This document shows, in pieces, positions 48,117 to 59,079 of a stretch of 61,834 nt of DNA. The stretch covers positions 1-61,834 of the forward strand of contig DYMX01000003.1 of assembly GCA_020721345.1 (NCBI GenBank), read 5' to 3'. Source of the stretch: Sulfurovum sp. (GTDB lineage Bacteria; Campylobacterota; Campylobacteria; Campylobacterales; Sulfurovaceae). Position numbers and translations under genes: made by a program. Every line of letters begins with the position of its first letter. Position 1 is the first letter of the stretch. Under the pieces are notes generated by a model. That model did no database searches. It saw nothing but the letters and a program-made list of their open reading frames with translations, and was not told the DNA's origin.

Positions 48117-48398
48117 GTGAATAAAAATAATGACTTGTTTTTTGGAATTAGACTGTATAAATTATTGATTTTTTTGGTATTTTTAACTATTTTGGCGTGG
48201 TTGAAAATTTTTTTAGCAAGCAGAATTTACTATAATAGCAAAATTGTCAATGATCTACAGCAGGATGTAAGCGTATTAAGAGCTGAAAATGATATGTTGA
48301 AACAAGATATTGAAGCTTTGAAATTTAAAACTCAAGTTTCAGATGTTATAATAAAAAGTTCACTAGAGTCCGATGTTTTAATAAAACCGGATAACTAA
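48117..48398 (+). CDS. FtsL-like small bitopic membrane protein (positional/architectural call)
   Basis: Immediately downstream of rsmH; single TM then coiled-coil-like segment. Confidence 0.6.
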   Translation: MNKNNDLFFGIRLYKLLIFLVFLTILAWLKIFLASRIYYNSKIVNDLQQDVSVLRAENDMLKQDIEALKFKTQVSDVIIKSSLESDVLIKPDN

Positions 48399-48414
48399 AT
48401 AGTAAGGATGGAAA

Positions 48415-48696
48415 ATGAATATTTTTAATGATGATGATGATTTTTTGGTTAGTACGCCAAGGGATAATTATTTTTCTATAGCAAAGCATGCAAATCAAAA
48501 TATCGTAGAGATGGAATTTGAGAAATTTTTAGAAAGACTTGCTGTCGCAGAGAAAATTATGGAAGACAAAGGTTTAGAAGAAGAGCTTGAAAGAACACTT
48601 AGGGCAATGAGAGCCATAAGCGAAGACGATTTAAAGAACAGGGTTAACAGCTTATTTTTGGAGCTGACCGGCAATATTGTAACACAATGCGAATAG
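48415..48696 (+). CDS. Hypothetical small acidic protein
   Basis: 93-aa ORF with RBS, co-oriented between the ftsL-like gene and the polyprenyl synthetase gene. Confidence 0.65.
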   Translation: MNIFNDDDDFLVSTPRDNYFSIAKHANQNIVEMEFEKFLERLAVAEKIMEDKGLEEELERTLRAMRAISEDDLKNRVNSLFLELTGNIVTQCE

Positions 48697-48718
48697 ACTA
48701 AAAGCGATAAGGATTAAT

Positions 48719-49615
48719 TTGATTGAAGCAGTTGAGAGAAGATTGGAGCAATACATATGCTCGCTGGAACAACCATTTGTAGCAGAATTGTACAGAAAAT
48801 TGCCGCACGGAAAAAGACTTAGAGCAAAGCTGATACTTTATATTGCAGGTGAAACGAATGAGGCAGTAAAGCTTGCTTCAATCGTTGAGCTTATCCATGC
48901 CGCAAGCTTACTCCATGATGATGTTATAGACGATGCTATGCTTAGGCGGAGTAAACCTTCTATCAATGCCGTTTATGGCAACAAGATATCTATAATGCTA
49001 GGCGATATTTTATATTCAAAAGGATTTAGTGAGCTCACTATGCTTGATAGTAAAATAGCCCAGATAGTATCGAACGCAGTTACAAAACTAAGCATTGGCG
49101 AACTTCATGATGTTGAAATGTCAAAAGAGTTCAATTGTGATAAAGATAAGTATTTAGATATGATCTATGGCAAAACGGCATCTCTCATTGAAGCAAGCGC
49201 ATGGAGTGCCGCATTACTTTGTGGAAAATCAGCTCAAAATTATAGACTTTACGGCAGAAATCTTGGACTTGCATTTCAAATGATCGATGATTTGCTTGAT
49301 ATTACATCAAGCAGTGAAGTTTTAGGCAAGCCGGCACTCCATGATTTTAGCGAAGGTAAAACAACCTTACTGTATATATATTTGTACAATGTTCTAGATT
49401 CTGAAAAAAAAATAAAATTAAAATCACTTCACAAAAAAACACTCTTAGATAGTGAAGCCGGCTGGATACTTGAAGAGATGGAAAAAAACGGCATCTTGTC
49501 AAAATGCTATATGGATGCAAAACTGTTAATTGATGAAGCTGTATCATTGATGTCGTATGAAAACGAACCAAAACTTGTTGCAATCGCCAAAGAGATGATA
49601 GATAGGAATTTTTAA
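48719..49615 (+). CDS. Polyprenyl synthetase family protein (octaprenyl diphosphate synthase-like)
   Basis: LLHDDVIDDAMLRR and FQMIDDLLDI Asp-rich motifs. Confidence 0.95.
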   Translation: MIEAVERRLEQYICSLEQPFVAELYRKLPHGKRLRAKLILYIAGETNEAVKLASIVELIHAASLLHDDVIDDAMLRRSKPSINAVYGNKISIMLGDILYSKGFSELTMLDSKIAQIVSNAVTKLSIGELHDVEMSKEFNCDKDKYLDMIYGKTASLIEASAWSAALLCGKSAQNYRLYGRNLGLAFQMIDDLLDITSSSEVLGKPALHDFSEGKTTLLYIYLYNVLDSEKKIKLKSLHKKTLLDSEAGWILEEMEKNGILSKCYMDAKLLIDEAVSLMSYENEPKLVAIAKEMIDRNF

Positions 49616-50931
49616 TGTATTATCAGATAATAAGTTTTAACTATAAAAATTGTGAGTTGGCAGAGAGAGAGAAGCTTGCTTTTAAATGCGAGGATGATCA
49701 TAAGAATTTTTTGAATCGTTTGGCAGCCTTTGATTTTATTCATGAAGCGTTCGTGGTCAATACTTGTAATCGTACTGAAATAATCACAGCAAATAAAGAT
49801 AATTTTTCCACATATCACACAATACTGGGAATCATGAGCGAGTATAGCTCTATAAATTTTCATAAACTAAAAGAGACTCTAGAGAAGTTTGACGATGAAG
49901 ATGCGGTCGGACATATGTTTAGCGTAGTTTCTTCGCTTGAATCATTAGTTATCGGGGAATCTCAAATCACGGGTCAAGTAAAAGAAGCATTTAAGTTTTC
50001 ATATAAAAACGGAACCGCTGGAAAAAAATTAAATAAATTACTTTCTCATGCAGTCAAGTGTGCTGCTGAAATTAGGAATGAAACTCAAATTTCATCAAAT
50101 CCCATATCAATAGCTTCAGTTGCAGTATCTCAAGCCAAAGAGATATTGCAAGATACGATGGCGGGCATGACGGCCATAGTTGTCGGTGCGGGCGAAATGG
50201 GCGTATTGACGGCAAAACATCTGTTGAGAGTAGGTTGTGATGTTGTGATGATTAGCAGGGATATGGACAAATTAAAAGATATTGCAAGTTCTTTGGGAGA
50301 AAATGTAAAATATGATTCCGTTGAGCACATAGAAAAATATATAAATAGATACAGACTTCTTTTTACGGCTACATCATCGTCTGCTCCTGTAATTACGGCT
50401 GAAATGATAGATGAATGTGATTTTAGAAGATTATGGTTTGATATAGCAATACCGCGTGATATTGATGATATTGAAGATGATAAAATTACAATTTATAGAG
50501 TCGATAATTTACAAAATATTTCTAGCACGAATCATGCACTCAGACAAGAGCAGGCACTTGCGGCAAGTGAAATCGTATCTAGATATACAAAGGATTTTTA
50601 TAGACTCCTGCAGTCTCTATCAATCGAGCCTATCATCAAAGGTATTCGCATAAAAGTTGATGAAGTTGTAGCAAAAGAGCTTCAAAGAGCTGTCACAAAA
50701 GGCTTTATACCAAATGAAAATATAGAAAATATAGAAAAAATGGTAAAACAGATGTTTGATCTGTTTTTGCATAAGCCAACAAAAAAAATGAGATTGAGTT
50801 CACATGAAAAAGACGGAGTCACCCATGTTGAATCCATGGGCTATATATTTGATATAGAACTAGAAGATAAAAATAACAGCAAAGAACACAAAGATATTGC
50901 ACATCATCATTACAAAGGAAAAGAGTCGTGA
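49615..50931 (+). CDS. hemA: Glutamyl-tRNA reductase
   Basis: [40 protein letters not shown]. Confidence 0.97.
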   Translation: MYYQIISFNYKNCELAEREKLAFKCEDDHKNFLNRLAAFDFIHEAFVVNTCNRTEIITANKDNFSTYHTILGIMSEYSSINFHKLKETLEKFDDEDAVGHMFSVVSSLESLVIGESQITGQVKEAFKFSYKNGTAGKKLNKLLSHAVKCAAEIRNETQISSNPISIASVAVSQAKEILQDTMAGMTAIVVGAGEMGVLTAKHLLRVGCDVVMISRDMDKLKDIASSLGENVKYDSVEHIEKYINRYRLLFTATSSSAPVITAEMIDECDFRRLWFDIAIPRDIDDIEDDKITIYRVDNLQNISSTNHALRQEQALAASEIVSRYTKDFYRLLQSLSIEPIIKGIRIKVDEVVAKELQRAVTKGFIPNENIENIEKMVKQMFDLFLHKPTKKMRLSSHEKDGVTHVESMGYIFDIELEDKNNSKEHKDIAHHHYKGKES

Positions 50932-52634
50932 AATTTTCAAATCTACTTATACCAACATTAAAAGAAGCGCCAAATGATGCCACGCTCCCTTCACATATAT
51001 ACTTGATTCGCGGTGGATTTATTCAAGGAGTTGGTAGCGGACTGTATAACTTTTTGCCTTTGGGAAAAATGGTACTAGATCGTGTTAGAAATGTTGTAAA
51101 AGAGGAACTTGATAACGCAGGGGCGCAAGAGGTGAGTCTTGGCTTTGTAACTCCAGCATCTTTATGGGTTGAGAGCGGAAGGTTTGAAAAATATGGCAAA
51201 GAGCTGCTTAGATTTAAAGACAGAAAAGACAATGACTTTGTTTTGGGGCCTACCCATGAAGAGATGATGGTAAGTCTTATTAAGCAGACAGTTAAAAGTT
51301 ATAAGCAGTTACCGCTAAATCTGTACCAGATAAATTTGAAATTTCGTGATGAGATAAGACCGCGTTTTGGGCTTATGAGGGGGCGTGAGTTTCTGATGAA
51401 AGACGGTTATAGTTTTCATAATAACGAAGAAGACATGAAAAGAGAATTTGCTCTTATGGAAGAGACCTATAAGAAGATATTTACAAGACTTGGTCTTGAT
51501 TTTCGTGTAGTTGAGGCTGATAGCGGCGCGATAGGAGGAACCGGAAGCAAAGAGTTCATGGTTTTAGCTGATAGCGGCGAGGATACTATAGTGGTTTGCA
51601 GATCGTGTGATTACGGTGCAAATATAGAAGCGGCAAAATCAATGCCATATGTACAGCAAGAGGAAGCCCCGCAAGGCTCTTTTGCAAAATTTAATACGCC
51701 GGATGTAAAAACAATTGACGAGCTGAGCAGCTTTTTTAAAGTCAATCCTTATTATATGGTAAAAACAGTAGCAAAAAAAGCTTTGTATGATGGAGGCAAG
51801 GAAGAAGTTGTTCTATTTTTTCTAAGAGGCTCAGACGAGTTACAGGAGATAAAAGCAGTAAACAGCGTAAATGCTAACGATCTAGTTGATATAAGTAGCG
51901 ATGAGCTAGAGCAATTCGGATTAGAGGCAGGCTTTTTAGGACCGTATAATTTGTCAAATAATATAAAAACTGTTTTTGATAATTCATTGAAAGGCGCAAT
52001 GAATCTGATTTGCGGAGCAAATGAAAAAGACTATCATTATGTCGGCGTAGATCTAAAATTAGATAAAGATACAATAATTGATGATATTGTATCTGTCAAA
52101 GAGGGTGATAAATGTATCCATTGCGGCGGATCCCTTTGTTATACAAAAGGGATAGAGGTTGGTCATATATTTCAACTGGGAACTAGATACTCCCAGCCTC
52201 TTAAAGCAGAATTTTTGGATGAGAATGGCAAAATAAAACCTTTCGTGATGGGAACATACGGTATAGGAGTAAGTAGACTTCTTGCTGCAATTATCGAACA
52301 GCATCATGATGAAAAAGGCTGCATTTGGAACAAAGAGAGCAGCCCATTTGATATTTGCGTTATAGTATCTAATGTAAAAGATGAAAAGCAAAGTGAAATA
52401 GCTTTGCAAATATACAATGAGCTAAAAGCTAAAAACATAAATACTCTCTTTGATGACAGAAATGAGAGGTTTGGATTTAAGATGAAAGATTATGAACTTA
52501 TAGGCGTGCCTAATGCTGTAATTGTCGGAAAAAAAGCCGAAGAAGGCATAGTTGAGCTTATAAGCAGAGATGGGCAAGCTGCAAGAGAGGTTAATATTTC
52601 AAATATCATAGAAGCGGTAACAAATATTGTTTAG
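50928..52634 (+). CDS. proS: Prolyl-tRNA synthetase
   Basis: [51 protein letters not shown]. Confidence 0.98.
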   Translation: MKFSNLLIPTLKEAPNDATLPSHIYLIRGGFIQGVGSGLYNFLPLGKMVLDRVRNVVKEELDNAGAQEVSLGFVTPASLWVESGRFEKYGKELLRFKDRKDNDFVLGPTHEEMMVSLIKQTVKSYKQLPLNLYQINLKFRDEIRPRFGLMRGREFLMKDGYSFHNNEEDMKREFALMEETYKKIFTRLGLDFRVVEADSGAIGGTGSKEFMVLADSGEDTIVVCRSCDYGANIEAAKSMPYVQQEEAPQGSFAKFNTPDVKTIDELSSFFKVNPYYMVKTVAKKALYDGGKEEVVLFFLRGSDELQEIKAVNSVNANDLVDISSDELEQFGLEAGFLGPYNLSNNIKTVFDNSLKGAMNLICGANEKDYHYVGVDLKLDKDTIIDDIVSVKEGDKCIHCGGSLCYTKGIEVGHIFQLGTRYSQPLKAEFLDENGKIKPFVMGTYGIGVSRLLAAIIEQHHDEKGCIWNKESSPFDICVIVSNVKDEKQSEIALQIYNELKAKNINTLFDDRNERFGFKMKDYELIGVPNAVIVGKKAEEGIVELISRDGQAAREVNISNIIEAVTNIV

Positions 52635-53073
52635 ATATGCTTTTTTACTATTTTTTGTATATTTGATATGTGAGATTTGGGTAACTTCCTATTTTTATGC
52701 CAATTTTCCCCCTGTAGCAATTAGTTTTTTTATTGTTTTTATGATGTTTTTCGGCATATTTATGCTGAAGCGCTCACAGTTTTTTTTAGCTGCTTCATTG
52801 AAAACATCTTTCTTTTCGCAAGTTGACTTTAGCGGTCTTATAAAACAAAATATTTTATATGCATTGAGCGCTATTTTGTTTATAATTCCCGGCATTTTAA
52901 GTGATTTTATGGGAGCAATGTTTATTTTATTTGTTTTATATTTACAATTAAATGGTAAAATATCAAAAAATAAAAATGAATATAATTTTAAAGGAGAAGA
53001 AGATGTTATTGATGCGGAAATTGTTGACAATGGCAGTTATATCGATATTGGCGATATCCATAGGAGGATGTAG
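52627..53073 (+). CDS. FxsA family membrane protein
   Basis: FxsA-like TM pattern, [16 protein letters not shown]. Confidence 0.85.
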   Translation: MFRYAFLLFFVYLICEIWVTSYFYANFPPVAISFFIVFMMFFGIFMLKRSQFFLAASLKTSFFSQVDFSGLIKQNILYALSAILFIIPGILSDFMGAMFILFVLYLQLNGKISKNKNEYNFKGEEDVIDAEIVDNGSYIDIGDIHRRM

Positions 53074-53863
53074 CTCAAAATCAGAAGTTTCAATCGACAA
53101 CGCAAAGTTGATGAAATTCATAGAAACTAATGTTGTAAAAAACAGAGATGTAAAACTTCTTGGTGTTGAGATCGTAGAACAGAAAAAAGTCGATGAACTT
53201 CCAGGCTGGGTTGTATTGTTTGTAAATATGAAATTGCAATACAATAATCAGATGATAACTGCGCCTGAGACATTTTTTGTCAATGACAATGTTATCACGC
53301 CTTTAGTGTTTGATCTGGATAAAAACTTAAATTTAAGAGAGGAGATAAAGCCTACTATTAAAGATGAATTGTACAATAAAGAACATTTGGTTGCCGGCAA
53401 TAGCGATGCTAAACATAAAATACTAGTATTTAGCGATCCGCAATGCCCGTTTTGTCAAGAAGTGGTTCTGGATCTGATTAAGAGCGCTAGAGAAAAACCT
53501 GCTATTTTAAGTGTATACTACTATCACTTGCCATTAGAGCAGATCCATCCAGTTTCTGTAACACTTGTTAAAGTTATGGAGTTTGCGCAAAAGAGCGGTA
53601 AAATGGATATGCTGGAAAAAATATATGCCTTGCAGATTGACCCAGCCTTAAGTGATGAAACAGCTATCATTAAAGAAGTTAAAAAGCAAGTTGGATTTAG
53701 CGTAACATCTGCTCAAATTAATACTAAAGACATAATTGATGCTTTGAAAAATGATAAAGATGTGGCAAATAAAATAATGGTTACAGGAACGCCGACAATA
53801 TATATTGACGGTAAAATAGATAAGCTCAGAGAGGGCTATAAAGATTTAATTACAAAGAAATAA
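53003..53863 (+). CDS. DsbC/DsbG-like thioredoxin-fold lipoprotein
   Basis: Lipobox SIGGC; VFSDPQCPFCQEVV (CPFC); VTGTPTIYIDGKI cis-Pro; start set to ATG at 53003. Confidence 0.88.
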   Translation: MLLMRKLLTMAVISILAISIGGCSSKSEVSIDNAKLMKFIETNVVKNRDVKLLGVEIVEQKKVDELPGWVVLFVNMKLQYNNQMITAPETFFVNDNVITPLVFDLDKNLNLREEIKPTIKDELYNKEHLVAGNSDAKHKILVFSDPQCPFCQEVVLDLIKSAREKPAILSVYYYHLPLEQIHPVSVTLVKVMEFAQKSGKMDMLEKIYALQIDPALSDETAIIKEVKKQVGFSVTSAQINTKDIIDALKNDKDVANKIMVTGTPTIYIDGKIDKLREGYKDLITKK

Positions 53864-53865
53864 GT

Positions 53866-54819
53866 GTGGAAAAAATAGTCATAGCAACAAGACAGAGCGC
53901 ATTGGCTCTCTGGCAAGCATATCATATAAAAGAAAAAATCGAAAGTTTATATCCAAACTTAAAAGTAGAATTAAATAAAATGACAAGCAACGGCGATAAG
54001 GTGCTTGATCGTCCGCTAGCGCTTATTGGCGGCAAAGGACATTTTACAAAAGAACTTGAAGATGCAATGTTGGCCGAGTTTGCTGATATTGCAGTTCATT
54101 CACTAAAAGATGTCCCAACTTTTATACCAGAGGGTCTTAGCCTAGCAGCAATAACAAAGAGAGAAGATCAAAGCGATGTTTTTTTATCTCATAAATATAA
54201 AACACTAGAAGATTTACCAAATGGCGCTATTGTAGGAACAACAAGCTTGAGACGAAGAATGCAGATATTGTCGATCAGACCCGATCTGAAAGTCAAGGAT
54301 CTAAGAGGGAACGTGAATACGAGACTTAGAAAGCTTGAAGATGGCGAGTATGATGCTATTATTTTAGCTTACATTGGTCTCTTTAGACTGGATCTATTAA
54401 AGAATATCCCACATGTGCAAAAATTAGAATTTATGATACCGCCTATGGGGCAAGCAGCATTGGGTATAGAGATAGTTAACAATAACCCGTTTTTAGAAGA
54501 AATTGCTAAAGCGCTAAATGATGAAGAGAGTTTTCTACTGACATCGCTTGAGAGGGATTTCGTGGCAAGCATAGGGGCAGGATGTTCTGCTCCTGTTGCG
54601 ACAAATGCTACAATTAATAATGGAAAAGTTTCGTTAAAGGCAATGGTAGGCTATCCCGACGGAACGCATATATTAGAAAAATCTATCGAAGCAGATAAGA
54701 AGATGTGTCAAAATCTAGGAGTTGAATTGGCTAAAGCCATGATAGAATCAGGCGCAAAAGAGATACTGGAGAATGCTGAAAATTTGGCCTTCAAAGATGA
54801 GAGATGTGAGAGAATTTAA
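53866..54819 (+). CDS. hemC: Hydroxymethylbilane synthase
   Basis: IATRQSALALWQAYHIK, AVHSLKDVPTF, GTTSLRRRMQ, GAGCSAPVAT. Confidence 0.97.
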   Translation: MEKIVIATRQSALALWQAYHIKEKIESLYPNLKVELNKMTSNGDKVLDRPLALIGGKGHFTKELEDAMLAEFADIAVHSLKDVPTFIPEGLSLAAITKREDQSDVFLSHKYKTLEDLPNGAIVGTTSLRRRMQILSIRPDLKVKDLRGNVNTRLRKLEDGEYDAIILAYIGLFRLDLLKNIPHVQKLEFMIPPMGQAALGIEIVNNNPFLEEIAKALNDEESFLLTSLERDFVASIGAGCSAPVATNATINNGKVSLKAMVGYPDGTHILEKSIEADKKMCQNLGVELAKAMIESGAKEILENAENLAFKDERCERI

Positions 54820-54827
54820 GGCATAAG

Positions 54828-56648
54828 ATGAAAGATGTTATAGAGTGGTTTAGGGAAAACGGTGGCGTAAAAGTCATTGAGAATGAACTTGATGTCGAGC
54901 TTGAAATTCCGCATATCGCTTATCTTGAGATAAAAAAAGAAAATTCAAAACCTCTTCTTTTTACAAATCCTATCTCAAAAAGACTTGGCATTAAGTATGA
55001 TATGCCGGTTTTTATGAATCTTTTTGCAAACAAAGATCTTACCAAAGATATATTTGGAACACATCCGGATATTATCGCAAAAGATATCGAATGGCTGCTC
55101 AAAATGAAACCGCCAAAAGGTATTGTTGAGAAAATTAAAATGCTGCCAAAACTTTGGAAGCTTAAAAGCGTATTTCCAAAAAGAACAAAGAATAGAGGCG
55201 AGTGTCAAGAGATAATATTGAAAGGTAATGATATTGACCTAGATAACTTGCCGATTCTTAAAACATGGGAAGAGGATGGAGGCAGATTTATCACTATGGG
55301 GCAAACTTATACAAAAAGCCTAGACGGAAATATTCAAAATTTAGGCATGTATCGTTTACAGCAATATGATAAAAAAAGCCTAGGTATGCATTGGCAGATA
55401 CATAAAGACGGCGCTCATTTTTTTAATGATTATGCCAAGGCGGGTAAAAAAATGCCGGTCTCCATTGCAATAGGCGGTGACCCACTTTATATTTGGTGCG
55501 GACAAGCTCCTATGCCTCATGGCATGTTTGAGCTAATGCTTTATGGTTTGATACGTGGTGAAAATGCAAAACTTGTAAAATCAATAACAAATGATATTTA
55601 TGTGCCAAGAGATGTGGATATTGTCATAGAGGGTTTTGTGGATCCAAGCATAAGAAAAGTTGAAGGTCCTTTTGGAGACCATACGGGATATTATACACTG
55701 CCTGAAGAGTTCCCTGTGGTTGAAGTGACGGCAATCACTATGAGAAAAAAATCTGTCTTCCATGCAACCGTAGTTGGCAAACCGCCGCTTGAGGATAAAT
55801 ATATGGGCTGGGGGACGGAGAGAATATTTTTACCGCTTTTAAAACCTATGGCTCCTGACCTAATCGATTATCATATGCCTGAAAACGGAGTATTTCATAA
55901 TCTTATAATGTCTAAGATGAAAACCCTCTATAAAGGTCATGCAATGCAATTTATGCATGCTTTTTGGGGGGTAGGGCAGATGAGTTTTGTTAAGCATGCC
56001 ATATTTGTTGATGAAAATGCGCCTGATCTAAACTCATATGAAGAGATTGCAAAATATATATTAGACAGGGTGGATAAAAAGAAAATATTTATATCCAAAG
56101 GAATAGTAGATCATTTAGATCACTCGTCAAACGAGCAGTTCGTTGGCGGAAAACTTGGTGTTGACGCGACAGACGAGAAGGTTGAGAGAAAAATAGATAT
56201 TCTTAGTGACGAAGATTTGCTTGAAAAAGCAAAAGCTCTTGATGGTCAAATCGTAGATTTAAAACAGTTTGTGCTTGAGAGCTCAAATCCAATTTGTGTA
56301 GTATCTGTAAATAAAAAAGATTTAATGAAAAAACTATTTAGCAAATTAGAATCTCTATCAAAACATGTAGCTATTTTGGTAGTCGTAGACCATAAAAATA
56401 ACGACCTTAAACATCCATATATGCTTGTTTGGAGAGTCGTGAACAATATCGATGCCGGTCGGGATATTTTGCTGGACCCATTTATAGCTATAGACGCTAC
56501 CAACAAAAGCGAAGTTGATGGATTTCATCGTAAATGGCCTGGCGATACACTATGCACAAAAGAGGTGCTTGAGAGCCTGAAAGAGAGAGGTTTGGTAGAA
56601 TATGATGATGAGTTGATAAAAAAATTCGGACTTTTGGAGTTTAACTAG
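54828..56648 (+). CDS. ubiD: UbiD family decarboxylase (menaquinone/aromatic acid type)
   Basis: MGMYRLQQYDKKSLGMHWQIHKDGAHFF-like prFMN region; EGPFGDHTGYYT. Confidence 0.93.
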   Translation: MKDVIEWFRENGGVKVIENELDVELEIPHIAYLEIKKENSKPLLFTNPISKRLGIKYDMPVFMNLFANKDLTKDIFGTHPDIIAKDIEWLLKMKPPKGIVEKIKMLPKLWKLKSVFPKRTKNRGECQEIILKGNDIDLDNLPILKTWEEDGGRFITMGQTYTKSLDGNIQNLGMYRLQQYDKKSLGMHWQIHKDGAHFFNDYAKAGKKMPVSIAIGGDPLYIWCGQAPMPHGMFELMLYGLIRGENAKLVKSITNDIYVPRDVDIVIEGFVDPSIRKVEGPFGDHTGYYTLPEEFPVVEVTAITMRKKSVFHATVVGKPPLEDKYMGWGTERIFLPLLKPMAPDLIDYHMPENGVFHNLIMSKMKTLYKGHAMQFMHAFWGVGQMSFVKHAIFVDENAPDLNSYEEIAKYILDRVDKKKIFISKGIVDHLDHSSNEQFVGGKLGVDATDEKVERKIDILSDEDLLEKAKALDGQIVDLKQFVLESSNPICVVSVNKKDLMKKLFSKLESLSKHVAILVVVDHKNNDLKHPYMLVWRVVNNIDAGRDILLDPFIAIDATNKSEVDGFHRKWPGDTLCTKEVLESLKERGLVEYDDELIKKFGLLEFN

Positions 56649-56649
56649 T

Positions 56650-57270
56650 TTATTTTAAGATATCACTAAAAAACTTTGCCCTTTCTTTTATATCATCACT
56701 ATTCCAAATATCGCTGACAATAGCCGCCATATCCGGATTATATTTTTTTAGAGTACTTATATTGTCTCTATTTATACCGCCGATTACGCAAACCGGAATA
56801 TCCAAAATCTCTTTTGCTTCTTTTATAATATTTAAGTTAATAGTAGGCGCATTCAGTTTAGTAAGAGAGCTAAAACAAGCTCCAAATGCTACATAATCGG
56901 CACCTAATTTTTGCGCTTTTATGGCGCTATCAAGATTTCCATAGCAAGAAATCCCAAGAATACCTTTAAATTTTTCTCTTATCTTGCCAAGGTCGTCATA
57001 ATCATCTTTGCCGATATGCAGTCCGTCTAGATTTAGTTTTACGGCAATATCAACTCTATCATTTAAAATAAACAATGCATTATATTTAGAGCAGAGTCTT
57101 TGTAATTTTAACGAAATATTTGCTATAATTTTATCGTCACTGTTTTTGTCTCTATATTGAATTATTTTTGCTCCACCTATGAGTGCAAGTTCAACTGACG
57201 CAAATAATGTATCCATGGGAGTGAGCTTATCATCTGTAATCACATATAGACCATGTAATTTATTTTTCAT
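56650..57270 (-). CDS. thiE: Thiamine phosphate synthase
   Basis: GLYVITDD, KIIQYRDKNSDD, FILNDRVDIAVKLNLDGLHIGKDD, CVIGGINRDNI. Confidence 0.92.
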   Translation of the reverse strand: MKNKLHGLYVITDDKLTPMDTLFASVELALIGGAKIIQYRDKNSDDKIIANISLKLQRLCSKYNALFILNDRVDIAVKLNLDGLHIGKDDYDDLGKIREKFKGILGISCYGNLDSAIKAQKLGADYVAFGACFSSLTKLNAPTINLNIIKEAKEILDIPVCVIGGINRDNISTLKKYNPDMAAIVSDIWNSDDIKERAKFFSDILK

Positions 57271-57410
57271 ATAAATGCCCTAAATTTTTAAATGATTATA
57301 TCTTATTTTTTTCAATGTTTCAGGAAAGAATAAAGACAAATTTAATCTTATTTTTATTTTTTCTATGATATACTTTACTTGTTAATAAAAATTGTTATAA
57401 AGGAAATAAA

Positions 57411-58007
57411 ATGTTAGTTACAAAAAAAGCTCCGGATTTTACAGCAACAGCTGTTTTGGCTGATGGTTCAATCGTTAGCGATTTTAATCTATATAAAAAC
57501 ATAGGTGAAAAAGGTGCAGTTGTATTTTTCTATCCTCTAGATTTTACATTCGTTTGTCCAAGTGAGATAATCGCATTTTCACATAGAATAGATGAGTTTA
57601 CAAATAGAGGCATAAATGTAATAGGTGTTTCTGTTGATAGCCAATTTTCTCACTTTGCATGGAGAGAAACCCCAGTTGATAAAGGCGGTATAGGCAGAAT
57701 TAAATATCCCCTTGTTGCTGACATAACTAAACAAATCAGTAGAGATTTCGATGTGTTGTTTGGCGACAGTGTTGCTCTTAGAGGCTCATTCTTACTAGAT
57801 AGTGACGGGATTGTAAGACACGCCGTAATCAATGATTTACCTCTTGGAAGAAACATCGATGAGATGATAAGAATGGTAGATACTATGATATTTACAAATG
57901 AGAATGGTGAAGTTTGTCCTGCCGGTTGGCAAAAAGGTGATGAGGGTATGAAAGCAAGCACAGAAGGTGTTGCTGAGTATTTGGCAAAAAATGCTGAGGC
58001 TCTATAA
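57411..58007 (+). CDS. Typical 2-Cys peroxiredoxin (AhpC/TSA family)
   Basis: PLDFTFVCPSEIIAFSHR peroxidatic Cys; GEVCPAGW resolving Cys. Confidence 0.97.
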   Translation: MLVTKKAPDFTATAVLADGSIVSDFNLYKNIGEKGAVVFFYPLDFTFVCPSEIIAFSHRIDEFTNRGINVIGVSVDSQFSHFAWRETPVDKGGIGRIKYPLVADITKQISRDFDVLFGDSVALRGSFLLDSDGIVRHAVINDLPLGRNIDEMIRMVDTMIFTNENGEVCPAGWQKGDEGMKASTEGVAEYLAKNAEAL

Positions 58008-58036
58008 AACCTGCTAAATATTGTAAAGGATATAGA

Positions 58037-58459
58037 ATGAATGATTATATGACTATTTTAAAAGAAAATGGTCTTAAAGCAACTTTTCAAAGAATGCATA
58101 TACTTGAAGTAATAGGTATGTGCGGCCATAAAGACATAGATGAGATTTATGCTGAAGCTATAAAGACACATCCATCTATATCTTTGGCAACAGTTTATAA
58201 AAATATTCTCATAATGACACAAAGCGGCGTCTTAGTAGAGGTTCCTTTGGTCGGGAGAAAAGCGAAGTTTGAGATTAAAAAAGATTGCCATGTTCATCTT
58301 GTTTGTTCGCATTGCGGAGATATACAAGACGAAGCAATAGAACTTGTGGATGCTGATAAGATGCAAAAAATCTTATCAGGCAAAAACTTTTTTTATTCTC
58401 ATCAAGAGATTAATATTTACGGCATTTGCGATAGTTGTCAAAAGATAAAAGTATCATAA
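58037..58459 (+). CDS. Fur family transcriptional regulator (PerR-like by context)
   Basis: HPSISLATVYKNI HTH; CHVHLVCSHCGDIQD and CDSCQ metal motifs. Confidence 0.9.
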   Translation: MNDYMTILKENGLKATFQRMHILEVIGMCGHKDIDEIYAEAIKTHPSISLATVYKNILIMTQSGVLVEVPLVGRKAKFEIKKDCHVHLVCSHCGDIQDEAIELVDADKMQKILSGKNFFYSHQEINIYGICDSCQKIKVS

Positions 58460-58469
58460 AATTATCTAC

Positions 58470-58494
58470 TTTCAAAGAGTAACCCTCTTTGAAA
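58470..58494. terminator. Strong intergenic hairpin between fur-family gene and ubiX
   Basis: Perfect 10-bp stem TTTCAAAGAG-TAACC-CTCTTTGAAA; no clean U-tract, so terminator function uncertain. Confidence 0.45.
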
Positions 58495-58545
58495 AAAATC
58501 TACTTTTCTGTATAATTACTATCAATTTTTATTTTTGGAATTTTT

Positions 58546-59079
58546 ATGAAATTAGCTTTAGCTGTTACCGGCGCAAGCGGCGTTGGTCTTGCAAACAAAT
58601 TTATTGAACATTTACCAAATACAATAGAGCTTCACATAGTAGCTTCAAAAAACTCAGCTATTGTTTCAATATACGAAAATAAAAAGATTTTTTTTCATAA
58701 TGACGAAAATATAGCTTCATCAATATCATCAGGCTCGTTCGGTATAGATAAAACTATTATATTGCCATGCAGTATGAATACATTGGCAAAAATAGCATGC
58801 GGAATAGCAGATAATCTGCCAACTAGAATAGCTTCGGTTGCTTTAAAAGAGAGAAAAACGCTTCTTTTGGCTCCAAGAGAGATGCCATTTTCTACTATAG
58901 CATTAGAAAATATGCATAAACTCTCATTCATGGGCGTAATTATTTCGCCGCCGGTAATAGCATACTATTCTGACATAAAAACTGTTGAAGATATGGAAAT
59001 GTTTTTAGTAGGTAAATGGTATGATGCGCTCGGAATTGAAAATGATATTTATAAAAGATGGTGCAATAATGACAAATAA
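58546..59079 (+). CDS. ubiX: UbiX family flavin prenyltransferase
   Basis: ALAVTGASGVGLANKFIEHL; IILPCSMNTLAKIACGIADNL; LLAPREMPFS. Confidence 0.95.
   Translation: MKLALAVTGASGVGLANKFIEHLPNTIELHIVASKNSAIVSIYENKKIFFHNDENIASSISSGSFGIDKTIILPCSMNTLAKIACGIADNLPTRIASVALKERKTLLLAPREMPFSTIALENMHKLSFMGVIISPPVIAYYSDIKTVEDMEMFLVGKWYDALGIENDIYKRWCNNDK

Noticed and set aside
54828-56648. UbiD as part of an unusual aromatic degradation system together with ubiX at 58546
   Set aside because: UbiD/UbiX homologues are common in quinone biosynthesis in this lineage; their presence is ordinary.
57340-57400. Possible Fur/PerR box upstream of the peroxiredoxin gene
   Set aside because: The AT-rich stretch ttgttaataaaaattgttataa is suggestive but too degenerate in this AT-rich background to call by eye.
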